This document shows, piece after piece, positions 54,655-63,151 of a stretch of 64,000 nucleotides of DNA. How positions within the stretch are numbered: the first letter of the stretch is position 1; the number at the start of each line of letters is the position of its first letter. The notes under the pieces are model-generated. The model ran no database searches and had not been told where the DNA came from. It saw nothing but the letters and a program-made list of their open reading frames with translations. The position numbers were made by a program, and so were the translations under genes. Where the stretch lies: contig JBIQHF010000001.1 in the NCBI GenBank assembly GCA_044508675.1, positions 62,001-126,000 on the forward strand. Direction: 5' to 3'. The DNA comes from Raineyella sp044508675 (GTDB lineage: Bacteria; Actinomycetota; Actinomycetes; Propionibacteriales; Propionibacteriaceae).

Positions 54655-55194
54655 ATGGAACGCACTGTCTACGGGGTCATCAGCCGTTTGGCCTCCGTGG
54701 TCCTGATCATCGTCGGCGCCCTGGCGATCTGGGGGGGCGTCTACGCCAATGGCTTCGTCAGGGACCAACTGCTGGCGCAGAACATCACCATGCCGCCGGA
54801 AGCCGCCCTGACCACCCCGGAGATGCAGGATGCGCTGGGCAAGTGGTCCGGCACGCCCCTCGACAGTGGCCCCAAGGCCCAGGCGTACGCCGACCACTTC
54901 ATCCTCGAGCACATGAACGCCTCCAGCAACGGCCGGGCGTACAGCGAGGTCTCCACCGAGTTCCAGACGCTGCAGAAGGATCCGAACGCTGACCCGGCCC
55001 AGGTCGCCGAGGTCGGGGAGCTGCGCCAGAGCCTGTTCATGGGCAGCTCACTGCGCGGCCTGCTGCTCAGCGCGTACGGCTGGGGACTGGTTGGCACCAT
55101 CGCCCTGTGGGCCGGCATCGCCATGGTCGCCATCGGTGTCGTGCTGGCCGCCATCGGCTTCGGTCCGCTGCGCAGCAAGGGCCAGAACGGCTGA
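54655..55194 (+). CDS. Hypothetical membrane protein with two terminal helices
   Basis: A 179-residue protein with one hydrophobic helix at the start (LASVVLIIVGALAIWGGVYA) and two near the end (LLLSAYGWGLVGTIALWAGI and MVAIGVVLAAIGFGPL). The middle 90 residues are soluble and presumably face outside (NITMPPEAALTTPEMQDALG, HFILEHMNASSNGRAY). No family recognised, although similar small proteins are widespread in actinobacteria. Start ATG 54655 has an AAGGAG site 5 bases upstream. A hairpin follows the gene. Confidence 0.7.
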   Translation: MERTVYGVISRLASVVLIIVGALAIWGGVYANGFVRDQLLAQNITMPPEAALTTPEMQDALGKWSGTPLDSGPKAQAYADHFILEHMNASSNGRAYSEVSTEFQTLQKDPNADPAQVAEVGELRQSLFMGSSLRGLLLSAYGWGLVGTIALWAGIAMVAIGVVLAAIGFGPLRSKGQNG

Positions 55195-55221
55195 TCCGGC
55201 CACCAGCACCCGGTCAGGACA

Positions 55222-55257
55222 TCGGGGCCCATCCGCCTTCGCGCGGAAGGGCCCCGA
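55222..55257. terminator. Hairpin terminator between convergent genes
   Basis: Arms TCGGGGCCC (55222-55230) and GGGCCCCGA (55249-55257), with an inner smaller stem, lie 28 bases after the membrane-protein stop and before the 3' end of oxyR. Confidence 0.75.
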
Positions 55258-55295
55258 ATCCGTCTGTAGGCACGAGCCGATTCACGGCCGGTTCG

Positions 55296-56216
55296 CTAGG
55301 CCGCTGCCTCCAGCGGATGGACCAGGTCCCCGGGCACCCGGCGGATCACCTCGGCGATCTCCGGCAGCAGGTCCCGGTAGACACTCGTACGACGCCAGAC
55401 CAGGGCGATGTCACGGTGCGGCGACGGCTCGGCGAAGCGTCGCAGCGCGATCCCGGGGTTGGGAGTGACGGGCGGAGCCACGGCCAGCTCGGGCAGCAGG
55501 GTCGACCCGACGCCGGCGGCCACCATGAACCGCAGGGTCTCCAGACTGGTGGCACGGAACCCGGCATGCTCGGTCGCACCGCTCTCGGTGCAGACCTCCA
55601 GGGCCTGGTCCCGCAGGCAGTGGCCCTCGGTGAGGAGGAGCATGTCCTCCCCGCTGATCGCCCCGGCATCCAGCGGACCCTCCCCCTCGGCCACCGGATT
55701 GCCGGCCGGGGCGGCGAACACGAAGTCCTCCCGGAACAACGGCTCGACGTGCAACTGGTCGTCGACGATCGGCAGCGCCACCGCCGCAGCGTCCAGGGTC
55801 CCGGCGCGCAGTCCGTCGAGCAGCACGGCCGTCTTCTCCTCGACCAGCAGGATCTCCAGGCCGGGAAAGGCGGTGTGTAGTTGTGGCACCACGTGCGGCA
55901 ACAGGTAGGGACCCAGAGTCGGGAACATACCGAGACGGATGGTCCCGGCATGGGGCTTGTGGGCCTGCCGTGCCAGCACCCGGATGTCCTCGGCCTCGGC
56001 GAGGATCCGCCGGGCGCGGACCACGACGGCCTCCCCGACGGCGGTGAAGATCACGCTGCGCGAGGTGCGCTCGATCAGCTCGGCACCGAGCTCGGTCTCC
56101 AGCTTGCGCACCTGCGTTGACAGGGTCGGCTGGCTGACGAAACAGGCGGCCGCCGCCCGCCCGAAGTGCCGCTCCTCATGGAGGGCCACCAGGTACTCCA
56201 GGTCACGCAGGTTCAT
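55296..56216 (-). CDS. oxyR: LysR-family hydrogen peroxide sensor OxyR
   Basis: A 306-residue regulator. The N-terminal helix-turn-helix reads HFGRAAAACFVSQPTLSTQV. The effector domain holds the redox cysteine pair in EGHCLRDQALEVC, the arrangement by which OxyR senses peroxide through a disulfide. It adjoins ahpF-ahpC, its usual targets. Another 12 residues further on are typical of the group. An ATAG-N7-CTAT half site lies upstream of ahpC. Confidence 0.93.
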   Translation of the reverse strand: MNLRDLEYLVALHEERHFGRAAAACFVSQPTLSTQVRKLETELGAELIERTSRSVIFTAVGEAVVVRARRILAEAEDIRVLARQAHKPHAGTIRLGMFPTLGPYLLPHVVPQLHTAFPGLEILLVEEKTAVLLDGLRAGTLDAAAVALPIVDDQLHVEPLFREDFVFAAPAGNPVAEGEGPLDAGAISGEDMLLLTEGHCLRDQALEVCTESGATEHAGFRATSLETLRFMVAAGVGSTLLPELAVAPPVTPNPGIALRRFAEPSPHRDIALVWRRTSVYRDLLPEIAEVIRRVPGDLVHPLEAAA

Positions 56217-56248
56217 GGTTTCCCCTTTCCGAGGCCGTGGACGACAGA

Positions 56249-56275
56249 GGCCGCCGCACCGATGGGGCGGCGGCC
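56249..56275. terminator. Hairpin terminator downstream of ahpF
   Basis: Arms GGCCGCCGC and GCGGCGGCC (9 bp, 9-base loop) lie 15 bases past the ahpF stop on the minus strand and just before the oxyR start, separating the two genes. Confidence 0.7.
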
Positions 56276-56289
56276 GCTGTCGGCAATGG

Positions 56290-57870
56290 TCAGTTCGTCG
56301 CTGCAGGAGCCGGGACAGCGGCCCGGATCAGCTGCTCGTGGGCACTCAGGGCCGCGGTGGCCCCAGACCCCTCGGCGACCACGATCTGCTTGAACGGCAC
56401 GGTGGTGCAGTCACCGGCGGCGTAGATGCCGGGGACGTTGGTCTCGTTGCGCTCGCTGATCCGGATCTCACCGCGCTCGGTCAGCTCGACGGGGGAGTCC
56501 TTGAGCCACTCGGTGTTCGGCAGCAGGCCGATCTGGACGAACACGCCGTCGATCTCCAGCGACTTGATCTCGCCGCTCTCGCGGTCCTCGTACTCCAGGC
56601 CGGTCATCTGCGCGCCGTCCCCGTTCACCTGGGTGGTCCGGGCCGAGGTGATCACCTCGGTGTTCGGCAGGCTGTACAGCTTCTCCAGCAGCACGTCGTC
56701 GGCCTTCAGCTGGTCCATGAACTCGACCACCGTCACCTTCCCAGCCACCCCGGCGAGGTCGATCGCGGCCTCGACGCCGGAGTTGCCGCCGCCGACGACG
56801 GCGATCGGCTTGCCCTTGAACAGCGGGCCGTCGCAGTGCGGGCAGAAGGAGACGCCCTTGTTGCGGTAGTCGGACTCACCGGGCACGCCGAGCGTACGCC
56901 AGCGGGCGCCGGTCGCCAGGATCACCTGGCGGGCACGCAGCCGGCCACCACCCTCGAACTCGACGGTGTGCAGCTCGCCGTCCTCGCCCGGGATGAGCTT
57001 GGTCGCGGTCACGCCGGCGATCTGGTCGATGTCGTACGCGGACAGGTGCTCGCCGTACTCGGCCGCCAGCTTGGGGCCCTCGGTGTAGACGGTGGACACG
57101 TAGTTCTCGATCGACATCGTGTCGAGCACCTGGCCGCCGATCCGCTCGCAGGCCACACCGGTGCGCAGCCCCTTGCGGGCGGCGTAGATGGCGGCGGCAG
57201 AGCCGGACGGTCCCCCACCAACGACGAGGATGTCGTACGGTTCGCGCTCGTTCAGCTTGTCCGCCGTCCGGGCCGCGGCATGGGTGTCGAGGCGCTCGAC
57301 GAACTGCTGCATGTCGGTGCGGCCCGAACCCCACTCCTCACCGTTCAGGTAGATCGTCGGCACCGCGAGGATGCGACGCTCCTCGACCTCGTCCTGGAAC
57401 AGCGAGCCCTCGACGGCGGTGTGCTTGATCCGCGGGTTCAGGGTGGCCATCGCGTTGAGGGCCTGGACCACGGTCGGGCAGTTCTGGCAGGTCAGCGACA
57501 TGTACGTGACGAACTCGTAGTCGCCGTCCAGGTTCTTGACCGCCTCGATCGTCTCGGCGTCCTCCTTGACCGGGACGCCACCGACCTGCAGGAGCGCCAG
57601 GACCAGCGAGGTGAACTCGTGACCCATCGGCAGACCGGCGAAGCGGATGGAGATGTCGGAGCCCGGGCGGGTCACCGCGAACGACGGGCGGCGCTCGTCG
57701 TCGTCGGCCCGACGGTGGGTGACCTTGTCCGACTGGGCGGCGATCTCGTCGAGGAGCTCCGCCATTTCAGCGGACTTGGGGCGGTCGTCGAGGGAGCTGA
57801 CCAGCTCGACCGGCTCGGTGATCATCTCGAGGTAGGTCTTGAGCTGGGCGGTGAGAGCGGCGTCGAGCAT
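56290..57870 (-). CDS. ahpF: Alkyl hydroperoxide reductase subunit F
   Basis: A 526-residue flavoprotein that reduces AhpC with NAD(P)H. The N-terminal tandem thioredoxin-like domain carries TCQNCPTVVQAL (C-x-x-C), the FAD motif is VVGGGPSGSAAAIYA, the active disulfide is FCPHCDGPLFKG and the second nucleotide motif is VVGGGNSGVEAAIDLAG. C-terminal GDCTTVPFKQI holds the FAD-binding Asp. ATG 57870 has a GGAGGA site 5 bases upstream. It lies downstream of ahpC with two strong hairpins between. Confidence 0.95.
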   Translation of the reverse strand: MLDAALTAQLKTYLEMITEPVELVSSLDDRPKSAEMAELLDEIAAQSDKVTHRRADDDERRPSFAVTRPGSDISIRFAGLPMGHEFTSLVLALLQVGGVPVKEDAETIEAVKNLDGDYEFVTYMSLTCQNCPTVVQALNAMATLNPRIKHTAVEGSLFQDEVEERRILAVPTIYLNGEEWGSGRTDMQQFVERLDTHAAARTADKLNEREPYDILVVGGGPSGSAAAIYAARKGLRTGVACERIGGQVLDTMSIENYVSTVYTEGPKLAAEYGEHLSAYDIDQIAGVTATKLIPGEDGELHTVEFEGGGRLRARQVILATGARWRTLGVPGESDYRNKGVSFCPHCDGPLFKGKPIAVVGGGNSGVEAAIDLAGVAGKVTVVEFMDQLKADDVLLEKLYSLPNTEVITSARTTQVNGDGAQMTGLEYEDRESGEIKSLEIDGVFVQIGLLPNTEWLKDSPVELTERGEIRISERNETNVPGIYAAGDCTTVPFKQIVVAEGSGATAALSAHEQLIRAAVPAPAATN

Positions 57871-57974
57871 GGTGTCCTCCGTACTGCGGGTCGACGCCCA
57901 GCGCAATGCAGCGCGCTGGGGATGTCAGCGATGGGGTGGTGTGTGGTTCACAGGCGGTGCGGCTCACAGGTGGA

Positions 57975-58021
57975 ACCGCCTCGTGGGCCGACCGGTGATC
58001 GACCGCCCGGCCCACGAGGCG
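57975..58021. terminator. First hairpin between ahpC and ahpF
   Basis: A 14-bp stem (half CCGCCTCGTGGGCC) with a 19-base loop, closer to ahpF. Together with the next hairpin it would stop or slow most transcripts that read past ahpC. Confidence 0.65.
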
Positions 58022-58030
58022 GTCCGGGGT

Positions 58031-58068
58031 GCGTGGCGGGTGTCCTGGGTGCGGGGCACCCGCCACGC
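58031..58068. terminator. Second hairpin between ahpC and ahpF
   Basis: A 12-bp perfect stem (half GCGTGGCGGGTG) with a 14-base loop, 32 bases after the ahpC stop on the minus strand. This is the likely main terminator of ahpC. Confidence 0.7.
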
Positions 58069-58099
58069 AGGTACCGGGATCGGCGTCAGGTCCGAACGA

Positions 58100-58663
58100 T
58101 CAGATCTTGCCGACGAGGTCGATGCCCGGGGTGAGGGTTTCCTCGCCCTCTTCCCACTTGGCGGGGCAGACCTCGCCCGGGTGGGCGGCGACGTACTGGG
58201 CGGCCTTGATCTTGCGGATCAGCTGGCCGGCCTCACGGCCGATGCCCTCGGCGGTGGTCTCGATGTACTGGATGACGCCCTCGGGGTCGACCAGGAAGGT
58301 CGCGCGGTCGGCCTGGCCGGCACCCGGACGCATGTTGTCGAAGTTGTTGGTGATGGTCCCGTTGCTGTCGCCCAGCATGTAGTACTGGATCTTGCCGACC
58401 TCCTCGGAGGCGTTGTGCCAGGCAGCGTGGACGAAGTGGGAGTCGGTGGAGACCGAGAAGACCTCGACACCGAGCTTCTGCAGCTCCTCGTAGTGGTCGG
58501 CCATGTCACCGAGCTCGGTGGGGCAGACGAAGGTGAAGTCGGCCGGGTAGAAGAAGAAGACGCTCCACTTGCCGAGCGCGTCCTTCTCGGAAACCTCGAC
58601 GAACTTGCCCTGGTGGAAGGCCTGGGTGGTGAACGGGAGGATCTTGGTGTTCATGAGAGACAT
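58100..58663 (-). CDS. ahpC: Alkyl hydroperoxide reductase subunit C (2-Cys peroxiredoxin)
   Basis: A 187-residue peroxiredoxin that reduces peroxides. The peroxidatic Cys lies in ADFTFVCPTELGD, the resolving Cys in HPGEVCPAKWEEG, and the F-F-F-Y-P-A-D segment is typical of AhpC1-type enzymes. ATG 58663 (MSLMNTK) has a GAGGG-like site; ATG 58654 is an alternative. Its partner ahpF lies downstream and oxyR beyond it. Confidence 0.96.
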   Translation of the reverse strand: MSLMNTKILPFTTQAFHQGKFVEVSEKDALGKWSVFFFYPADFTFVCPTELGDMADHYEELQKLGVEVFSVSTDSHFVHAAWHNASEEVGKIQYYMLGDSNGTITNNFDNMRPGAGQADRATFLVDPEGVIQYIETTAEGIGREAGQLIRKIKAAQYVAAHPGEVCPAKWEEGEETLTPGIDLVGKI

Positions 58664-58731
58664 TGGATGAACCCTCTTTCGTAGGTCTGCTCGTTGGTGC
58701 GCAGCCCTCATCGGCTGCAATACAGACCATA

Positions 58732-58754
58732 TATCAATTTTTCACTTTTTGATA
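58732..58754. promoter_or_regulatory. AT-rich inverted repeat upstream of ahpC
   Basis: Arms TATCAA and TTGATA (6 bp) with an 11-base T-rich spacer, about 70-90 bases upstream of ahpC. It overlaps the probable promoter region and may be part of the OxyR-controlled regulatory DNA. Confidence 0.45.
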
Positions 58755-58783
58755 GGCAGGATTGATCGATGTCGTGGATGAAC

Positions 58784-58802
58784 CGATAGTCGGAGCCTAT
58801 CG
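58784..58802. promoter_or_regulatory. OxyR-like half site (ATAG-N7-CTAT)
   Basis: CGATAG - 7 bases - CTATCG is a perfect inverted repeat matching the ATAG-N7-CTAT core recognised by OxyR. It sits between the divergent ahpC and AhpD-like genes, so one OxyR tetramer could control both. Confidence 0.6.
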
Positions 58803-58847
58803 ACCGGTGCCGACAGCTCCCCAGGTGCCTCGGTCTACGCTGGCCCC

Positions 58848-59306
58848 ATGGCACGCTTCTACCTGGACAAGGCGGACCCCGAGAGCTGGGCCGCCACCAA
58901 CGTCTGGTCGGCGCAGGTCTCCGAGGCCGTCAGCGCGGCGGACCTGCACCCTGCGGTGATCGAGCTGATGAGCTTTCGCATCTCCCAGATCAACGGCTGC
59001 GCCTACTGCCTGGACGTTCACGGCCGCAAGGCACTGCAGTGGGGCATCACCGCCCAGCAGCTTGCGGTGCTCCCGACCTGGCGTGAGGCCGACGACATGT
59101 TCTCCGACCTGGAGCGGGCCGCCCTCGCCATCGGCGAGGCCACCACCACCCTGCCCGAGCCCGAGGTGCGCAAGGCCGAGCTGGCCAGGGCCCGGGCGGT
59201 GCTGACCGACGCGCAGTACTCCGCCTTGCAGTGGTCGGCGATCCGGATGAACGTCTACAACCGGATCTCCATCCTCAGTGAGCACCACGTACGCCCCCGG
59301 GAATGA
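58848..59306 (+). CDS. AhpD-like carboxymuconolactone decarboxylase family protein
   Basis: A 152-residue protein with the AhpD signature INGCAYCLDVHGRKALQWG (C-x-x-C and the following His) and a second helical part with MFSDLERAALAIGEA. Such proteins act as alkyl hydroperoxidase partners or detoxifying enzymes. Its divergent position from ahpC with a shared OxyR-like site supports a role in peroxide defence. The start ATG 58848 follows a short leader; it has no strong ribosome site and may be leaderless or nearly so. Confidence 0.87.
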   Translation: MARFYLDKADPESWAATNVWSAQVSEAVSAADLHPAVIELMSFRISQINGCAYCLDVHGRKALQWGITAQQLAVLPTWREADDMFSDLERAALAIGEATTTLPEPEVRKAELARARAVLTDAQYSALQWSAIRMNVYNRISILSEHHVRPRE

Positions 59307-59376
59307 CCGGCACGGCCGGGACAGCCCCCACGATGACAGCCGCCGTGGCACGCGGGCGGGACGCCGCTGGGCATCG

Positions 59377-59545
59377 GGTAGTCTTGGCCGCTGAAAGGGA
59401 GTAGTCCCCAACAACCGCGTCGACACACTGGCCCTCGGGCCCGGCGCGGAGGGCCATCAGTGATGGCGGACGAGACTTTCGACTGCACGTCCCCACCACC
59501 GGACGGGCGCGGTCGAAGTCACCCTCCCGGGTCACATCGGCTGGC
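59377..59545 (+). ncRNA. Manganese riboswitch (yybP-ykoY type)
   Basis: The conserved CTGAAAGGGAGTAG (59391-59404) closely matches the first loop of the yybP-ykoY element, and the region extends through further hairpins (CTGGCCCTCGGGCCCG near 59428) to just before the GDT1-family start. Such elements bind Mn2+ and switch on Mn exporters, including UPF0016/GDT1 proteins. The exact boundaries are estimated by eye. Confidence 0.75.
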
Positions 59546-59559
59546 CCGGAGAGGACCCG

Positions 59560-60141
59560 ATGAACGCCCTCCTGCTCTCTACCCTCGTGATCTTCGTCGC
59601 CGAGCTCGGCGACAAGAGCCAATTGATGGCGATGACCTTCGCCGCTCGCTACCGAGCGCGGGACGTCCTGGTCGGCATCAGCATCGCCACCGCCGTGGTG
59701 CACCTGGCCTCGGTCGGGATCGGCTACTTCATCGGAGACGTGTTCTCCCGGTGGCAGGGCGGGATCTCGATCGTTGCCGGCATCGCCTTCCTCGGCTTCG
59801 CCCTGTGGACCCTGCGCGGCGACGAGCTGACCGAGGAGGAGGCCGACAAGGCCCGCAACGCCCGCGGCTTCTCCCTGGTCGCCGTCGGCACGGCCTTCTT
59901 CCTCGCCGAGCTGGGCGACAAGACCATGCTCGCCACCATCACCCTGGCCACCCAGGAGAACTGGTTCTGGACCTGGATCGGGTCCACCGCCGGGATGGTC
60001 GCCGCCGACGCCCTGGCCATCGGCGTCGGTGCCGTACTCGGACGCCACCTGCCGGAGCGGGTGATCACGGTCGGCGCCGCGGTGCTGTTCGCACTGTTCG
60101 GGCTGGTGCTGATCCTCCAGGGCTCCGGGGTGATGGCATGA
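59560..60141 (+). CDS. TMEM165/GDT1 (UPF0016) family manganese/calcium exporter
   Basis: A 193-residue membrane protein with six helices. The two family motifs E-x-G-D-K-S/T appear in VFVAELGDKSQLMAM-like (residues about 12-20) and FFLAELGDKTMLATI. The family exports Mn2+ (or Ca2+). The upstream yybP-ykoY-type riboswitch fits a Mn2+-controlled exporter. ATG 59560 has a GAGAGGA site. The stop overlaps the following FAD-oxidase start. Confidence 0.9.
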   Translation: MNALLLSTLVIFVAELGDKSQLMAMTFAARYRARDVLVGISIATAVVHLASVGIGYFIGDVFSRWQGGISIVAGIAFLGFALWTLRGDELTEEEADKARNARGFSLVAVGTAFFLAELGDKTMLATITLATQENWFWTWIGSTAGMVAADALAIGVGAVLGRHLPERVITVGAAVLFALFGLVLILQGSGVMA

Positions 60142-61467
60142 TGCGTCAGGTGACCACGCCTGCCACGCTACCGACGACGAACTGGTGCGACACCACCACG
60201 CTCTCCTCCCCCGACCGTTCCTACGCGGTCGGGGACCCCGACGAGATCGCTCGCCTGCTGGCCAGACATCCGGAGGCGCGCGTCCAGGTCCTCGGCTCGC
60301 GCTACAGCTACCCGAGCCTGATCGACGGCACCGACGGGATCGCCGTCCACCTGCGCAGCACCGGTCCGCGGATCCTGCACCTGGACCCCGGTTCGGTGAC
60401 GGTGACCGCGGACTGCACGCTGACCGAACTGTGGGAGCACATCCGGGAGTGGGGGCTGACCCTGCCGGTGTGCCCGCCGGTGATCACCGAGCAGACGGTC
60501 GCCGGGGCGATCGCCAGCGGCACGCATGCCCAGGGCCTGGGCGAGGGCCTGCTGGCCGATGTCGTCACCGAGGTGGCCGTACGTCGATGCCACCGGCCGG
60601 CAGCGCGAGGCGCGGGCAGGTGAGGAGGACTTCGGCGCCTTCCTGCAGCACCTCGGCTGCCTGGGCGTGCTGACCCGGGTCACCCTCGCGGTGCGGCCCA
60701 ACGCGCGCTACCGCTGCGCCAAGTACACGACCTCCGGCGCCGACCTGCACGACGACTTCGCCGCGGTCAACGCCCGCTCCGCCCACGTCAAGGCCTGGTG
60801 GTGGGTGGCCGAGGACCGCGCCCACGTCTGGGAGGTCAACCCGCTCACCGGTGCCCCTGCCCCCGAGGCCCGACAAGTCGCCCACACCGACCTCAACCCG
60901 ATCCTCGAGGCGGCCCAGGCCCGGCTCGGCGACGATACCGGCGAGCACAGCAACGACGCGGCGCCACAGCGTACGGTCGGGCGGTTCTTCGACTACACCG
61001 ACACCGAGGGCGACCTGGTCGAGATCTTCCGCAACGGCATCCCTGCCCCGCAGGTCAACATGGAGGTCGGGGTGCCGTTGGACCGGTTCACCGCTGCCGC
61101 GCAGGACCTGCAGGCGGCCATCGCGGCCTCCCCGTTCCGGATGCACTACCCGGTGATCCTGCGACCGACCGGCCCATCGGCGGCCTGGCTGTCGTCGGCG
61201 TACGACCGTCCGGTGGTGTGGTTCGGGTTCGTGGTCTACCAGCGCCCCGACGGCTCGGTGCCCGACGGATCGATGGAACTGCTGGGCGACATCCAGCAGG
61301 CGCTCGCCGCCCACGGTGGCCTGCCCCACTGGGGCAAGTACTTCGACCCGTCGCTGTACGACCTGTCCCGGCTCCCCCGCTTCGCCGATTTCCTGACCGT
61401 ACGGGAGCGGCTCGACCCGACCGGCCGGTTCCTCGGCCCGCGGCTCGCTCGGGTGCTCGGCGTGTGA
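60138..61467 (+). pseudogene. FAD-binding oxidase (D-arabinono-1,4-lactone/alditol oxidase-like), frameshifted
   Basis: One gene in two frames. From ATG 60138 the FAD-binding half runs: VLGSRYSYPSLIDG, VTADCTLTELWEHI, AGAIASGTHAQGLGEG. Near 60580-60590 the frame shifts by one extra base (in GCCGTACGTCGATG): translation continues as YVDATGRQREARAGEEDFGAF in the other frame to 61467, through VNMEVGVPLDRFTAAAQ and the C-terminal PHWGKYFDPSLYDLSRLPRF, the HWGK motif of ALO/VAO-type sugar oxidases. The intact protein would have about 442 residues. It may be a sequencing error or a real pseudogene. Its start overlaps the GDT1 stop (ATGA). Confidence 0.78.
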
Positions 61468-61637
61468 GGGACCGACCCTGACCGCCCCCGGAGTGGACCC
61501 CGCGCCCCACCCGATATCTCCCCCAAACCCCCCGCCGCACCGTTGGTAGCGGACCGATGCTGGCTAGCCTTGAAGCATCCACTCTTGGACATCCACTGCC
61601 GGTCCCCGCGCCGGCTCTTCGCTACGGGAGCATTGAC

Positions 61638-61874
61638 ATGGGATTCAACTTCGACGAGGCCAAGAAGAAGCTCAACCTGGACGAGACGTTGGAGAAGGTG
61701 GGCCAGGTCGTCAAGGACACCGTCGGCCAGATCGACGACGTGATCGACAAGGGGCGCGAGACCCTGACCGAGAAGTTCGACAAGGACAAGGGCCAGGGCG
61801 AGCAGGCCGCCCCGGAGACCCCGGAAGGCGAGGGCGAGTCCACTGACGAGTCCAAGCCGGACTACACCATCTGA
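61638..61874 (+). CDS. Small amphipathic helical protein, acidic tail
   Basis: A 78-residue protein. Residues 1-50 form one or two amphipathic helices (FDEAKKKLNLDETLEKVGQV, QIDDVIDKGRETLTEKFDKD); the rest is acidic (EGEGESTDESKPDYTI). The helical part resembles the small MT0933-like antitoxin group in actinobacteria, but no toxin gene is adjacent, so I do not assign a function. Start ATG 61638 has a GGGAG site. A strong hairpin follows the gene. Confidence 0.65.
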   Translation: MGFNFDEAKKKLNLDETLEKVGQVVKDTVGQIDDVIDKGRETLTEKFDKDKGQGEQAAPETPEGEGESTDESKPDYTI

Positions 61875-61899
61875 TCCACTCACCCACTGAACCACCGGT

Positions 61900-61945
61900 C
61901 ACGGACCACGTGGGACGGGCCGCCCGCCCGTCCGCGTGGTCCGTG
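61900..61945 (+). terminator. Hairpin terminator
   Basis: Arms CACGGACCACG (61900-61910) and CGTGGTCCGTG (61935-61945) enclose a second stem (GACGGGC with GCCCGTC). It lies 25 bases after the small protein gene. Confidence 0.8.
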
Positions 61946-61985
61946 GCGCGTCCGGAGGGTGCGAGCCGCCCCTAGGATGAGTCCC

Positions 61986-63110
61986 ATGGCTGGCGAACAC
62001 CCTGCAGGCACCCCCGGACCACGCGCACTGATCGCCGCCCCCTTCTACCCGCCACATATCGGCGGGATCGAGCGCTACAGCGCGAACGTCGCCCAGGAGC
62101 TCATCCGCCGCGGCTGGCAGGTCGATGTGCTGGCCAGCGCCTCCCGCAGCCACGAGCCGGTGCACCGCCTCGGGCCGGCCGGCGAACTGGTGCACGAACT
62201 CGACGCCATCATCAGCGCTTCCCGGCTCCCGATCCCCCTGGCCACCCGACGCAATCGCGAGATCCTGCGCACCCTGCGCTCCCGCCGCTACGACTTCGCC
62301 CTGGTCAACTCCCACCTGTTCATCAGCGGGATCCTGGCGACCTTCGTGTCCCGGGGTGGACGCCGGGTCTGGCTGAACCACGGCTCCGGCCACGTGCCGA
62401 GCGCCAACCCGGTGGTCAGTGCCGGCATCGCCGCGTACGAGCACGTGCTGGCGTTCCTGCTCCGCCGGCGGGTGGACGCCGCGGCCGCGGTGTCCGACGA
62501 GTCGGCCGCCTGGATGCGACACCTCGGCGTCCGCGGGGCGGTCGGGGTCGGCAACGCGGTCGCCGCCGTGGGGGTGCCCAGACCCGCCCGCGAGCCCGGA
62601 CCGCTCCGGGTGCTGTACGCCGGCCGGCTGGAACCGGGCAAGGGCGCCGACGAGGCGATCGCCATGGTGACCGAGGCCCGGTCGGCCGGCCCGATCGAAC
62701 TGACCATCTGCGGGGACGGCTCCCAGCGGCCGGCCATCGAGCACCTGCTGCGCCAGGACCCCGGGGCCGCGACGTACCTGGGCCCGGTCCCGCATGACGA
62801 GTTGCTGGAGCGGATGCGGGCCTCGGACGTGTTCATCTATCCGTCCACCTACCCCGAGGGCTTCCCCACGGTCCTGCTCGAGGCAGGGTCCCAGGGCTGC
62901 GCGGTGCTGACCTACCCGGTCGCCGGGACCGCGCAGCTGCTGGCCGAGGGGGGCGGCTGGCGGATCGCCGACCGCGCCGAGGGCGTGACCACGCTTGCCG
63001 CGGCGGCCCAGGACCTGGCTGCGGTCGCTGATCGGGGTGAGGCGATGCGTCGATCCATTGGGGCCCGGTTCACCTGGAGCCACGTCGTCGACCGGCTGCT
63101 GGCACTCTGA
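61986..63110 (+). CDS. Family 4 glycosyltransferase
   Basis: About 374 residues, GT-B fold. The N-terminal lobe has APFYPPHIGGIERYSANVAQ (typical of GT4 acceptor site), the C-terminal lobe has VLYAGRLEPGKGADEAI and FIYPSTYPEGFPTVLLEAGS, the E-x7-E-like sugar-nucleotide site. It retains the anomeric configuration and adds a sugar to a lipid or polysaccharide. Starts at ATG 61986, with ATG 61977 also possible; TAGGAT just before may be a -10 box. A flippase gene follows on the opposite strand. Confidence 0.88.
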   Translation: MAGEHPAGTPGPRALIAAPFYPPHIGGIERYSANVAQELIRRGWQVDVLASASRSHEPVHRLGPAGELVHELDAIISASRLPIPLATRRNREILRTLRSRRYDFALVNSHLFISGILATFVSRGGRRVWLNHGSGHVPSANPVVSAGIAAYEHVLAFLLRRRVDAAAAVSDESAAWMRHLGVRGAVGVGNAVAAVGVPRPAREPGPLRVLYAGRLEPGKGADEAIAMVTEARSAGPIELTICGDGSQRPAIEHLLRQDPGAATYLGPVPHDELLERMRASDVFIYPSTYPEGFPTVLLEAGSQGCAVLTYPVAGTAQLLAEGGGWRIADRAEGVTTLAAAAQDLAAVADRGEAMRRSIGARFTWSHVVDRLLAL

Positions 63111-63151
63111 GGGCCGTGTGCACCGCGATGGCCCTGACGGACCCTGACGGC

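Noticed and set aside
61638..61874. Toxin-antitoxin antitoxin of the MT0933 type
   Set aside because: Resemblance is limited to amphipathic helices and no toxin gene is adjacent.
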